A DNA stretch of 64,000 nucleotides, taken from NCBI RefSeq assembly GCF_000189635.1, contig NW_002476366.1, positions 1-64,000 on the forward strand, in the 5' to 3' direction. Below are positions 18,316-31,806 of the stretch, in pieces. Source of the DNA: Tetrahymena thermophila SB210. Its lineage: Eukaryota; Ciliophora; Oligohymenophorea; Hymenostomatida; Tetrahymenidae. Made by a program: the position numbers and the translations under genes. Position 1 is the first letter of the stretch, and each line of letters starts with the position of its first letter. The notes below the pieces were generated by a model. The model saw nothing but the letters and a program-made list of their open reading frames with translations, made no database searches and was not told the origin of the DNA.

Positions 18316-18362
18316 GCCATTCAAAAAAATAGTGATCTCAATTCACTAAATTTTTGAATGGC
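18316..18362. repeat. Inverted repeat (hairpin 2) between convergent genes
   Basis: GCCATTCAAAAA (18316-18327) pairs perfectly with TTTTTGAATGGC (18351-18362). After a 2x2 internal loop, TAGTGA pairs with TCACTA, closing a 7-base loop. In total there are 18 pairs in 47 bases. It lies 100 bases beyond the stop codon of the giant membrane-protein gene, so it may fall in that transcript's 3' end. Confidence 0.8.
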
Positions 18363-18461
18363 ATTTAGCAATAACTAAAATGAATAACGAACATAAACAA
18401 TTATATATATTAGTCAATTATTGACTAGCTAATCAATAAATTGAATAATTTAAACTTTAAT

Positions 18462-21400
18462 TCAATTTTAAGTTTTTAATATATCTTTATTATATATTGG
18501 AGTCTCAGCTTCAACAATATAATCACCAGTAAAATAAGTGTTTTGAGAAGATGACATGTTATTAGGAGTCAGATCTTTGAGCTCTATTATTATTTTTTAA
18601 AATTTTTATGTTAAGTTAAATTAAATAGTTTAATTATTACATATTTAGTTGAGTTTAGGGTTTCTAGAATAGTAAGGCCATTTATTTCTCATCTTCTTAA
18701 AAGAATTTTTGCCTTTAAAAATGTTTTACTTTTCATCAGGTTCAGAAGAGATTGTTTAAGTTAATTTGATAGATTTTGGGGATAAATTTATATTTTGTAA
18801 ATTATTCTAGTTAAAGTGTTTTTGAAGAGATTCTTAAAAATCAAAATTTTGTTGATATCTTATCATCTATCTAATTTTTTATTTTATTTCTCTTACCTTA
18901 AAAAGTATTCTTATCTTTTATTTATTTTATATTTTAATATCAAATAATTAAGGATATTTATTATAAATTTTAAATATTATATTTTAAAAGCAATTTCTAT
19001 CCCTTCTTTCTATAGGTATATTTAATCTTAATAGGCCTAATACTAGAATAAATATATAAATAAGATTAATAACGAAAACTAAAAATATCCAAGCATTTTA
19101 ATTCTCATAGCCATTTTGATCATTAATTATCTATAAAAAGCACAAATTCAAAGATAAAGTATATATAAATGTAGATATTCTCTATAAATCATTAAAGTAT
19201 TCTCTAACATATGGTTTAAATTTTATAAGCAAATAAAATTAGAAAAGCAAAATTGTATTCATAGCACCTACCTATCATTTTAAAAATATTATTTAAATAA
19301 AAGATTAGAAATATTTATTGAATAATTATTTTGATTTACTTCATAATATATTTATATTATAATTTATACACTGTAAAAGCTTATTTCAAAGTTTTTAAAT
19401 ATAATGAAAATGGAAAAAATTTCAAAAAATTCATATTATTACCAAAAAAATAATTTTTTTTTTTATTTTTATTAAAATAGAAATGTTATATTACCTTAAA
19501 ATAAATATTTTGTTTAAGTATGATGGATATTAAAATCAATTTCATTTTGCAAAACAATTTCCAAAATTCCCAAAAATAATATTCCTCTTTGTAACCTGCA
19601 AATAAGTAAGAATATTTAATTTGTTTAATAATAGATTTTTATTTTTATTTAGTCTGATAAATTTTATAGAAAAGTAATAAAGGAATAAATAAGCCCCATA
19701 GTAATATTACTGGAATACTATAATAAAATATAAAAGGTTAGTGCTCATCTTTATCAAAGCATTCAACACTCAAGTCTAAATCTAAATATTTTTTATTTCC
19801 TATAGTTATACAGCTAAATGATCTGCTTGCTAGAGTAAAAATCATTGGAAAGAAGTAAAAGTAAATAAATATAACTGCAGTACGTAGGTATTTAAAATAA
19901 ACATTTATTTTAAATACCAAATAAACAATTCCAATAAGAATATATATTAAAAATATTCCTAATGGTAGACTCAAAGACCATAGTGATTAAAATAACCATA
20001 AAGGTTATAATTACGGATACTGCGAAAAAATACAATCGATAGACTTACTAGTTAAGCTAGTAGGATTTCCTGATATCTGTATTGGAAGAGTAAATGAGCT
20101 TGGCATTTTGAAAGTAAAAGTACATATTAAAGATAATATTTATAAATGGTCAGTTAATAACTTAGATAAAATTTATGATCTATCTAGCTAACTTACTTTT
20201 TTTTTAAAAAAGAAAGAAAGAAAAGATATGATAAAAATAAAAAAAAAAGAAATTATTACAAGTTGAACCTAAATAAATGATATTCAATTTGTTAAGGAAG
20301 TAACCAGTAAGTTTAACTTCAAGTTAATTAATAATCCTTCTTAAGATAGTTAAAATATAACAAAATATTATAAAGAAGGTAATCAAATTATAAATTATAA
20401 TTTAGACTAAGTTTTCTTAACATTAATAGCAATGACCAGGAGTTAAAATTTCAGAATAGTTTGATTCCCATATTTCACCATATGTGTCACAGCTCTCACA
20501 TAGAGGTCCTTTGTAACCTACATCACAGTTAAACTTTTAAATTTAAGATTAATAAACATAAAAATTCAATTTTTATATAATTGATTAAAAATATATAAAA
20601 TAAATATTTTTAAACTATAACAAGTTGAATAGATTATATAATCTTTTTAATTAATTTTCAATTTATTAATATATATATATATATATAAGAAAAAATTTAA
20701 TTTACTTTAGAAGTAGAAAGTTCTGGTTTACAGGATAATGGATTATAACTACAATATTAAATATTGTCTGTTTCATCATTTTCTCTCCAATATCCATTCT
20801 ATAAATAAATATTTGAACCTATACACCTAAGAGCTGAATCAGGACATAATTTACATTAATTATCATTCTAATTCAGTGAGTATTTTCCATCTGGACAAGA
20901 TTCACAAGCAATAGAATTGCCATATTTTACAAGTATTTCTCCAACTGAACATTATTCCATAAAAACTTTCGCTTTTAATTCTGCTTACCCTCCTATAACT
21001 ATAATATGTCCATTTGAATCTTTAATTTATGGAAACACATTACTCACTATATTTAGGGTCATATTGGATATTGGCTTATAAAATATTTAAACATCTAAGC
21101 TAAAGCCTCCATCTGTAAATGATTTTGTTTAAAGCTAACCAACACATTATATTTACTAATTTTCTTATTCCCAAGTTACCGAAACACTAATTTATTATAT
21201 TAAAGATTACACATCATTACTCAATTAACTAAATTCAGTTGAATTAAAATCTAGTAACTTTAATGGATTTTCTTCTTCGTCCAACAACTATACTTTTTTA
21301 AAACTTATTTAATTTCCACTCTTAAATTATTTGATTAATATGCTATCATCTTAAATAGTTTTCAAAATTTTAATTGATGCTTCAATGTTATCTAAATCAA

Positions 21401-24400
21401 TATACACTTTCCTTAAAGTAGAACCAAAGTTTTGCCCAAAGATTCTTCCAACATTATCTTTAAAAGTGTTGTTATTGTTAATACTACTTTATAAATCAAT
21501 AATAAATTATGGAACAATTTGTGTATAGTATATACCACCACCTATCTAAGCTAAATTAGAGGATACCACAGAATTTTACATTATTAAATTACTATTCTGT
21601 AAATAAATTGCTCCTCCAGAAGAATAAATTGCTTTATTTGATATTAGCTATATTTAATTTAATTTTAAAATGCCCGTTTATATTGTATTTTATACGAATA
21701 TAGCTCCTCCATTCAGTGCCAAACATTAATTTAAATAAAATATTGAATTTAATATATTAATAACTTTATTTTCAGCTGCATAAATAATTCCTCCAGGACC
21801 ATTGCTATTTGTATTGTTTCTAAATTAACTATCTGTTATAGTTACAGTATCACAATTTTAAATTACAAATATAGAAGTATATTAATTTTAGATATTTACC
21901 ACGTTTTTTATTGTTACATTATCCAAAACTATATTAAAGAGCCCATTTAAAAATATCAAAGGATTGTTATTTGATATTGTGAAATTTATGAATTGTGATT
22001 AAGAAATATTAGCATATCCTCCTTTGTTTTGTTAATTTATATTAATCATTGATATTTCATTATCTAATGAATAAATATTGTTAATATAGGAATTAGTGAA
22101 GCTTTTTATATCGATTAATTTACTACCAGCTGCTTTTGAAAATGGTTTACTGTTTGTGATATTAAAATAATCTAAATTTATTTATTCTGCTTAAATACTA
22201 AAAATAGTTTATGAAACATCATTATAATCTATAGCAATATAAGATAGTTTAGCTGTCTGAGCCTGAATAGAGAAGTTCGTATCGACACAATTGAGTAGTG
22301 TTACATTATTTAGCATAAAATTACCACTCATGTATTAAACTGTATTAATATCTTACTCTTCAATTTAAATTACCACAACTTCTGTAGAGTTCTTAACTAA
22401 AATGTTCTATATAGATGAGGTAATCGTACTTTGTATATAGTAAACAAAAGAAAATGAATTTTTGTTTAAAAAAGTATTTGTAATCGTAAGATTTTTAATT
22501 TATTTTATATCAAAAGTGTTAGTTAAATGAGTGCAATTCTATATGTTAATATTTGATATAGTCACTTATTCGCTATAGAGAATCTAGAAAATTTAATTCA
22601 AAGATAGGTCAGAAATATAAACATCATTTATTATTACATTGGTGTTATTACTTAAAACAAATAAAAACTACTTTTGCATCTATATTTCTTTCAAGAATAA
22701 TTAATCTATTACCACTAAATTACAGTTATAAATAGTAATCTATATATCACTTTGGGGTATGATTTATAACTATTGCAAGTAAATTTTGTTAAAATGTGAT
22801 AAATTAATTGATTTATATAAGGTTAATGACATGTTAAGCATTTAGAAATTGTTCATCGTCTTATCTTAATTCAAATCAATTTATGTTTATATTATTAGAG
22901 ACATTTATTTTAAAATTAAATTCTTTATTTATTAAGAAAAGCTAATATTACTTTACCAAAATATTTTGCTCATGTTACTAGAAGATAGCTTTAAGCCAAT
23001 TTAATGCATTGGTTCAATGCTTTAGAATTCTATTTAAACGTCAATTTATTATAGTGATTATCCATCTTAATATTCTATTTCTATTAATGAGAGTTTCTAT
23101 TAAGTAGTATTCAAAAATAATGTTCGCTAATCTAGTATTGCTTTTGTGTAAAAATTCTCAGATGTTCTATTTTGTTGTTGAATTTAAATAGAACACAAAT
23201 TATTTTATGAGAGAGGTAATTATATTTTAGAAACATTATCATAGCTAGACACTATCAAAGAAGCATAAACTTAATTATTTACGTCCTTAATAAGTTAAAA
23301 ACTTTAAAAAAATAAATTATCTTAATGATACTCATAAACCATTTTATAATTGTTATTATATTACAATTATAATACAGACAATTTTTTTTTTTAAATGACA
23401 ATAATATAATTATTATAGTTCATACTTATTACATTATTTGCTTCAGATATACCTCTATTTATAGTATAAAACTACTGCTCAAAGCTTATTCTATTATAAA
23501 TTATGATATCATTAGGGCATATAGAATATACATAATTAGCATCATATGATATAAATGCTTATTTTAAGCAAGGATTCGATATTGAAGTAATAAGTTCTAA
23601 TGTATAACTAAAAATATTCGTATTTGCTTAATTATTAACAATATATATCATCTATTTAAAAGGATCACATACTATGTTGATGATTTTTTATTCCATTAGA
23701 GATTATTATAAAATAACTTAATTACTTACTAAATCAACAATAGAAATAATATAGCCAAAGCTATTTTATTAAAGAACGAATATATTTTTTATAAACTATC
23801 CTTCTTATATTTAATCCATAGTATTAATTCTATTATAGTTTTTAAACAAAGTTTTAGAAATATTATTTTCAAATTAACTAATTTATAATTTAAAAATTTA
23901 TTTTATTTAACCTAAATTAAGTAATTAAATTATATTAATTATATTTTTTTGAATGTTATAAACTTAAATGGTATTAATAAATGCTGTAACTATAAATTAA
24001 CTGCAAATAAAGGATTAAGATGTGTCAAACTCCTATAAACTTGTTAAAAAAACCTCACCTTACAAATAATTTTATAAGTTAATAGCATATAATCTGAAGT
24101 TTTAAAAGTAAAGCAAAAACACTTAATTTGATATACTATCAAAAAAGTAGTTATCAGGTGTATCTTATAATCTAATTTAAAATATTTATGTTAAAGAATT
24201 TGTTTCTAAGTTAACTTAAATAAGTCTTAATTAATTATATGTAATGTATATGAATTCATTTTCAGATACTAATATTGGTTCTGTGAAATATGGATAAAGA
24301 TTTTATTAAAAGGGCTCTATAATCAAACTATCAACAATTTATGCATTTTTAAATAAATTCAAAGAGAGATTAGATAAGCTATAATACACTTAGTATTCGT

Positions 24401-27400
24401 CATTTATGTTTATATTTTAGATTCTTTAATATTACAATAAGTTAATTTCGCTTGCATATAGTATTTCTGTTAGATCAAAACTAATAAACGCAGTACTTGT
24501 TTACACTTTCAATATCGAAATTTGTGAATTAATAAATATGTTTAAAATATTTGTCTAATCATATTATTGTAAAGATAAAGTTTCAATTAGCTACATTTCT
24601 GGAAATTTTAGAGCATAAATAAACTTGTATGAATATAAGAAGATTACCAATTTATTTTATTCCATCTAGATTCCCTAAGTATCTTTGATAAGTGTATTGA
24701 AAGTTGTGACATTTCTATATAGATAGTTGCATAAGTATATAATAGGAGTTGAGTCAACTACAATTAAGCTAGCTTACTCCTAAAAATAATAGTTAGCTCC
24801 TTACAAAAAAGAATTTACTGTATAGTAAGTAAATAAAATTTGATCTCCAGGAACATTAATAATATTTATTTATTTTGTCACACCAGTAACTCCAATTAGT
24901 ATTTCGTTCTAAAAATCATAATAAATATTTGTATTATTTTATATGTAATCAAATAAACCATTTTGACTTGTATAATTATTTTTTTGAAAATAACTCAGTC
25001 CTTATTTTATGAAGCATATAAATAGCTAGTCTTTGATGCTTATTAGTGGGATATCTTAGGAATAGTTTATATTTTATGAGAACAATTAGTAAAACTATAT
25101 AAAAAAAATAATTAATATTGATAGAATTATTAAAAATAGTATTAATAAATATTTTATATAAATTATTCAATTACTTGTTGAAAATATTATATGTTTTAAC
25201 CAGAAATTAAGTCTAAAGTTTTTACAATAGGAGAGTAAATAATTAATAGGTTTTCAGCGCATACTAAATTAAATTTAAGTTTAAACGTTATATATATTTT
25301 AAGAGCCATAAAGCTTGTATCTACTTGCAATTAAACCCCTGTTAGCACCTATTAGTTTAATTATAAATTAAAATTAAAACATATTTATAAATTAAACTTA
25401 ATTACTTGAATGATGAATAAATTTTAGTTTTAAGTTTTAGCAACTATGATTTATTGCTGCATGCAATATTAATACTCTGTAATATTCGATTCTAACTAAG
25501 CAATTATTTTATTTTATTAATTTATTTTTGGATTAAATAAATTCATATTTTGTCCTTGCGCATATATAAAACTATTTTGATCCCAATCTAATATTTTTAT
25601 TGGTAGAATTAAATCGCCTAAAATTATGTTTTGATTTCCTACAATTAACTATTTATTTTTTATTATATCACAAATTTAGACACATTTGCAACTACTGTCA
25701 TATAAGGCTATTAGATTTTTTCCATTTTTGAAATAAAAATCTTAAATAATTTAACTTGAAGTAAAATTAAGAGCATTAAAAGGTATGTTAAACAAATTTT
25801 TGTGCCAATAAACTCCATTTTATGATGAAAATATATGAAATTATGTATCATCCATTTGTATTTAGCCAATTAAACTATTATCTTCTTATTAGGTTTTGAT
25901 GATAATCATATTATTAATATCAATTATATTTCCAGATTTTTTTACATAAGTAATGCTTAATTAGTAAAAATTATATGTCACATAAAGTGAATAAGTAACA
26001 GCTTCTATAATCTAAAATTATCTAAGTTCCATGTCAAATTTATAAAAGTTTTAAGAATCAAAGTAAAATACAAATCTATCATTTTAAAAAATACTTGTAG
26101 CGTAGATTTAAGAAGTTGGATATTATATCCCAAGATTTAATCCAGTTAAGCTTTGTAAATCATATGAATATACGAATATTGTTCCATAGTAAAACATAAA
26201 TATTTCTTTTGTTTTTTAATATGCAGTTGTAGGACTAGTAGGGAGTAGTTATAACTAAGTTGGTTGCATAATAAAATTTTATTGATTTAAAGAGAAAGGC
26301 CTACAAAATTATTAGTTATTTTAATTACATAAATAAATTATTTCCTTGTTAATAATGAGGGGATAGTTTGAATTAGTGCCTATAGTCCAAAAGAAAGTGT
26401 ATGTACTTTACTTAAAATTAAATATTTGAGTTTTTTAAATTGTAGATAAATCTAATTTAATCAAGATTACTTCTTATTAACTATTAAATGATTGGAAAAT
26501 TAGATAATCATCATTGATTATTACAAATTTTGAAAAATTTAAATTATCCTTCTTATTATCTATAAGCTATAATGAGTTATCTAAATTATAAATTTAAGGA
26601 ACATTTTTAACTATTAAAATATTTCTTTTTTAAATATAAAAGAACTTATAATTTTAATTAATATAAGTATAGTTATATGACAAAATTTATTTTTGCTGAA
26701 TTATGTCAATAACGTAATGGTATATTACTATATTTATTTATTATTAAAGTATAATATATTTATTATTAAAGTATAATATATTTATTATTAAGTTACTAAA
26801 TAAATTGATAAGTTCCTTATGAAGTGTTTCCATTTTGCTAAAGTTTTAAAATTTGAGTGTTAATTTGAGGGGCTCTTTGATATCCTTAAGCTGATTCTTA
26901 AATCATAGCAAATCCAATAGTTTAATTTACAAATCTTTACTCACCATCAAAAATATAAATCTATTATTAGCTATTAGTAACATCTGACATAGTTACAGCT
27001 AATTGAATTTAATTCATTTGAATTGAGTTAAATATATAAAGGGTTTTAAATTGATATGGTGCTAAGTACTTCATTTAATATGTATAATCAGTTAGATTAT
27101 ACCTAAATCTAATAAATTATTAATAAGGAGAAAAAGTAGATAAGACTTGGGATACAAAAAAATCTATAGTATTTTGATCATTCATAATTTTTACACTATT
27201 AATTATTGATGACTAAGTAACAAAAGCATAATTCAATTAGAATTAAGATAAAATATTTTCTTATTATCTTTCATTTTAAATAATTAAAAAATTTGTTATA
27301 TTTATTATTTAAAGAGTTTCAGAAAATATAAATGCTATAGTAGAATTTGTGTCTCTATCTTCAAATAGTTAAAATGAGTTTAGTTATGTTGATGTTATAT

Positions 27401-28798
27401 TCATTGTTTAAATTATTTATTCTGATTATTTATTTAGCATCAATATTTCTAAGTTGAAATGGTCTTAATTCTTTTAAATAATAGAATTTAGCAATTCTGA
27501 ATAATAAGCTAATTACTTGGTTGATGAAAATTATTTTATTATTTAAACCATGCTTATCAGATCTTATTTTATAATAATTTTTGATATTTAATAAGTATTA
27601 TTGGTTGAAATAGAAAATAAAATCTGATAATCATTTTATTATTTAATATTTTTAAATTTTTAATTATCCAAATTTTGTTAATGAATTTTATTAAATTTAA
27701 AAGATCTATTTGAGTCCAAAATTGCCATCTATTTTTAAAAAAATCTAATTAAAAAATAATTATTTTAAAATTTTTGTAAAAAATTACTTGAAATACACCT
27801 AAATCTGTCTGCATGAGATAACTTGTAAATGTATCATTTTAAATTTAAGAAAAAAACATGAATGTAAAAAATCCAAATTATTATTGGTTTATCTATCTAT
27901 TTATTGCATCATACCATATAATAGTATCACCTTAGTACAAACTTAAAAAAACAATTTAGTTTTTTTAATCTATATATTAAACTGAGTAATCGAGATTTGT
28001 ATCATTCAATTGAAAAACTACTTCTTGTGTTTTAAAATTAACAACAATTAACTAGCTCCCTGCAGAACATCCCCCTTAATCTCCAACTATAAAACTTTTT
28101 CTCTAAATTTCTTATCCATTTACAACATATAAATCATTGAAATTTTCTAAATTTTACAAGACTTACACATTTATTATGTTCCAATTTTAGTCTACTAAAG
28201 CAAAAGTACAACCATTTCCCACTACTAAATATTAGTTTTAATTTATTTATTAGATTTATAATACTCTTTCTTCAAAAGAGAGTCTCTTACTTTCTTGAAT
28301 TGATATGCAATTTATGGTCTCTTCACAAGTTTAAGCCTCCATATTTTAGTAAAATGTTGGTTAGCATTCTTTTTAACATTTTTCAAGATTTGATGTTCCC
28401 TAAATAAAGCCATTCAAATATGAGCAAACATTATCCATTAGTATACACTAATTATTAATTTAATCAAGCTTTAAATTTTAATCGCATTCAACGCATTTTT
28501 AATTTTCATCGCATTAAACACATCCAAAAACTTAGCATTTTACACACTCGTTGTTTTCATTTTAAAACTCATTGATTTAGCATTTTTGAACGCAAGCTGA
28601 ATCATCATTAGAGCTTTTAAATAAATTCTACTTACAGGTTATGCAGGAAGATGGTTCTGTATTAAAGCAGGTCTAACACTCATTAGAGCATTATAAGCAT
28701 GATTAAGTAACCATAGAATATATTTGATTTTATTTGCATTAAAATGAAATACAAAATTTAACTAGAATCAAAATATAAGTTATTTTTAATGGATTCAT
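18462..28798 (-). CDS. Giant Cys-rich membrane protein with beta-helix repeats and C-terminal membrane domain
   Basis: Nine exons, in coding order: 28798-27788, 27728-26797, 26624-25406, 25348-25175, 25094-24064, 24000-20706, 20533-20260, 20195-19495, 19271-18462. All junctions are GT-AG and phases agree; the product is about 3148 residues. A signal peptide (MNPLKITYILILVKFCISF) precedes a Cys-rich segment with repeated CxxC pairs. Then come about 1800 residues rich in Ile, Asn, Tyr and Gln that look like beta-propeller or other beta repeats. Exon 6 then encodes beta-helix-like repeats with GG-containing turns (GPGGIIYAAEN, ALNGGAIFV, SSGGAIYLQNS, IGGGIYYTQ), the pattern of polymorphic outer-membrane/pectin-lyase-like repeats. 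A Cys module (CESCPDGKYSL, then CKLCPDSALRC) and CDVGYKGPLCESC follow. The last three exons hold several hydrophobic helices, one followed by GYKEEYYFWEFWK, and a cytoplasmic tail. The architecture matches a large ciliate family of unknown function; surface sensing or adhesion is a guess. Confidence 0.88.
20671..20688. repeat. AT microsatellite inside an intron
   Basis: An uninterrupted run of TA dinucleotides lies in the 172-base intron 20534-20705 of the giant membrane-protein gene. Confidence 0.8.
26738..26792. repeat. 22-bp tandem repeat inside an intron of the giant gene
   Basis: The unit AAGTATAATATATTTATTATT occurs twice, with a partial third copy, inside the 172-base intron 26625-26796. 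The repeat ends about four bases from the donor site. The partial gene copy at 30.6-31.3 kb does not carry it in its matching region, so it may have expanded after that duplication. Confidence 0.75.
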
Positions 28799-29925
28799 TT
28801 TTGAGTTTATCAGTTTTTTTAATTTATTTGACAATAAGGTTTTTTAAATGATCTTTTAACATAAAAATTTAATTATATAATTTTCAATATTTAAATAATA
28901 AAGCTTGAAAGAAAATATGATGAATCAATATTTTTGTAAATTTCATTTAATAATATTTTTCTTCACCCATAAAAATCATAAATAGATTAATTATTTGTAA
29001 TCAATAACAATAACTTTCATTCATTTTTGAATGAAAATTTTGATCATTTTTGAGTTTACCTGTTTTTTTAAACTGATAAGAAAATCATATTTTTTAATCT
29101 AAAAATCTAATTAAATAAATTTCAATTCTTAAATAATCAAAGTTTTAAGAAAATAGGATAACAAAACATTTTTTAAATTTCCTTTACTTTTTATATAGTT
29201 ATTTAAATAATATTTTTCTTCACACAAAAATTTATAAATAGGTATTTATTAGTAATCATTAACATAAAATTTCATTTATTTTTTTTTAAACTGATTAGAC
29301 AATAAGGTTTTTTTAATTTAAAAATCTAATTAAATTTGAAAGTAAATAGGAAGAAACAACATTTTTCAAATTTCCTAAGCATTTTTTATAACTATTTAAA
29401 TAGTATTTTTCTTCACAAATAAAAATCGTAAATAGATTATTTATTAGTAATCAATAACAAAAAACTCCATTCATTTTTGAATGAAAATGTTGATCTTGTT
29501 TTATTAAACTAATTAGACAATAAAGTTTTTTTAGTTTAAAAATCTAATCAAAGTTGAAAGAAAAAGGATGACTCAACATTTTTTAAATTTCCTATGCGTT
29601 TTATATAATTATTTAAATAATGTTTTTCTTCACCCATAAAAATCATAAATTGATTACTTATTAGTAATATAACAAAAAATTACACTCATTTTTGAATGAA
29701 AATTTTGATCTTGTTTTTTTAAACTGATTAGTCGATAAGGTTTTTTTATCTAAAAATCCAATTAAATAACTCAATCAATATTTAAATAATCAATTTTGAA
29801 AGAAAATAAGATGAAGCAACTTTTTTAAATTTCCTTTACTTTTTATATAGTTATTTAAAAAATATTTTTCTTCAGACATAAAAATAAATCGTAAATAGAT
29901 TATTTATTAGTAATCAATAACAGAA
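28788..29925. repeat. Tandem array of diverged 190-260 bp units upstream of the giant gene
   Basis: The block CTTCACxCATAAAAAT-like recurs at 28961, 29218, 29411, 29628 and 29870 (last slightly changed), so there are about five units of 174-257 bases. Each carries TTTTTTAAACTGATTAG-like, AATTTCCTTTACTTTTTATA-like and TTATTAGTAATCAATAAC-like blocks. The first unit overlaps the start codon of the giant gene: its ATTCATTTTTGA is the complement of the ATG context. Later units repeat this as TTCATTTTTGAATGAA, itself a short hairpin. The array thus looks like repeated copies of the gene's upstream region. Whether the units act as promoters is not shown. Confidence 0.85.
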
Positions 29926-30570
29926 ATAAATGAGTCCTAGCTGTGAGCCCCTAATTTTTTTTATATTAGATAATAATAAATTATACATAAATTTTAAAAA
30001 GATAAAAATTCATTAATTATTATATTACAAACTTAGTGCAAGAAATTAAATCAAAAAATAAAAAGAAAGAGTAGAGTGTATTAACTTTTGAATTTCAATA
30101 AAATATTATTATTTTTTAATGAATAAATTTAAATAGATTGAATTATATATTTTAGATGTTAATATTATTTAAAATGAGTTAAATTGCGTTTAATAACTTT
30201 ATTTTTTTGATTTTAAAAAGTGCATAGAACTATAGATTTTTGTTAAATTATTAAATTATTCTTGAGTAAATGGTTTAGACTTAACTAATAAATAAAACTA
30301 GATCAACAACACAAGATTCAAAATACTTACCTATAGCATTATAAAAATTATTTTTAAATAAAAAAAGTAATAGGAAAATATATAAAACTATGGGATGGAT
30401 AGATAGTATTATTTATTTTAATTTTAAATGATAAAAAATATTTTTTTATTTTTTATCTTGATTCCAAGGTTAACTAACGAATTTGCTTGATTTAAAAATA
30501 AATTACTGTATATTCTCATTAATTAAGGACTTTTTTGAGTGGTATTTAAAAAATGTTTATATTAAATAAA
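29926..30570. other. Spacer
   Basis: A+T-rich sequence between the tandem array and the broken exon copy. I see no gene or clear repeat in it. Confidence 0.55.
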
Positions 30571-31330
30571 GTTTGTGTTTATTTGCAATTAAACCCCTGT
30601 TAGTATCTATTAGTTTAATTATAATTTAAAATATATTTTATAAATTAAAATTAATTACTTGAATGATGAATAAATTTTAGTTTTAAGTTATTTATTATTA
30701 TATAAAATATTAATACTCTGTAATATTCGATTCTAACTTAGCGATTAATTTATTTTTTGGATTGAATAAATTCATATTTGGTCCTTGCACATATATAAAA
30801 CTATTTTTATCCCCTTTTGTTTTGTAATATGTAGCTGCTGTAGGATTAGCAGAGGGAATAGTTATAATTCAGCTGGTTCCATAATAAAATTGTATTAATT
30901 TAAAGAGAAAGGTCGACAAAATTATTAGTAAATTTAATCGCTCACAGAAATAAATAATATTAATAATGAGGGGATAGATTGAATTAATGTCTATAATCCA
31001 AAATAAAGTGTATGTACTTTATTAAAAATTAGATATTTGAGTTTTTTAAATTGTAGATAAATCTAATTTAATCAAGATTGCTTCTTATTAATCATTATAA
31101 GATTGATAAATTAGATAGTCATCATTGATTATTGCAAGATTGAAAAAATTTAAATTATCCTAATCATTATTTATAAGCTTTACTGAGTTATCTAAATTAT
31201 AAATTTAATGAACATTTTTAACTATTAAAATATTTCTAATTTAAATATAAATGGAACTATATAAATAATAATCAATATAAGTATAATTATATGACAAAAT
31301 TTATTTTTATTGAATTATGTCAATAATATT
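30571..31330 (-). pseudogene. Partial genomic copy of exons 3-4 of the giant membrane-protein gene
   Basis: About 760 bases match 25312-26711 of the neighbouring gene closely and in the same orientation. Shared landmarks include CAATTAAACCCCTGTTAG, AATACTCTGTAATATTCGAT, TAATGAGGGGATAG and GACAAAATTTATTTTT. The copy lacks about 620 bases (roughly 25587-26205), joined at a TTTT run. It keeps the intron between exons 3 and 4 and part of the preceding intron, so it arose by DNA duplication, not through RNA. It has no start, signal peptide or downstream exons and cannot be a working gene. Confidence 0.88.
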
Positions 31331-31806
31331 TTTTAAGTATTTATATTGTGTTGATTAAAAAATTATTAAAAGATTCTTTTTTCTTAAAATGTTAAAAAAG
31401 ATTTTATAAAAAGGATATTATAATAATATCTTCAATAATTATTTTACAACTAAAAGTTTCATTTAGCAAGTAAATAAATAAATTTTGACAGGGATTTTAA
31501 TAAAAATCTTACCAAAAATTTGTATTTAGATGATAATGAATGATAATAAATATTAGAAATACATTTAGAAATATTGAAAATTAAAATGAATATTTATGTG
31601 GTAAAAAATTGAGCAATTTATTATAATTTGAATTAAAAGTACTTAATTTGTGATTAAAATATGATGATAAAATAGATAATTATAAATTAAAGGATTAATA
31701 GACAGTTATGGAGAGTAATTAAGATATGAACAGATGGATGCATTTAATTATATTATTTTTTAATAAAATTATTAAAAAAGTAATTTATTTATTTTTTTAT
31801 TGTTGA
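31331..31806. other. Spacer
   Basis: A+T-rich sequence between the broken exon copy and the stop codon of the cyclic-nucleotide-binding gene, whose 3' untranslated region it must contain. Nothing else is recognised. Confidence 0.55.

Larger units (their letters stand above)
17601..18461. other. Convergent intergenic spacer with two strong hairpins
   Basis: This spacer lies between the 3' ends of two convergent genes. It is A+T-rich and holds no gene that I can support. Two large inverted repeats stand out at 18151-18190 and 18316-18362 and are listed separately. Confidence 0.6.
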
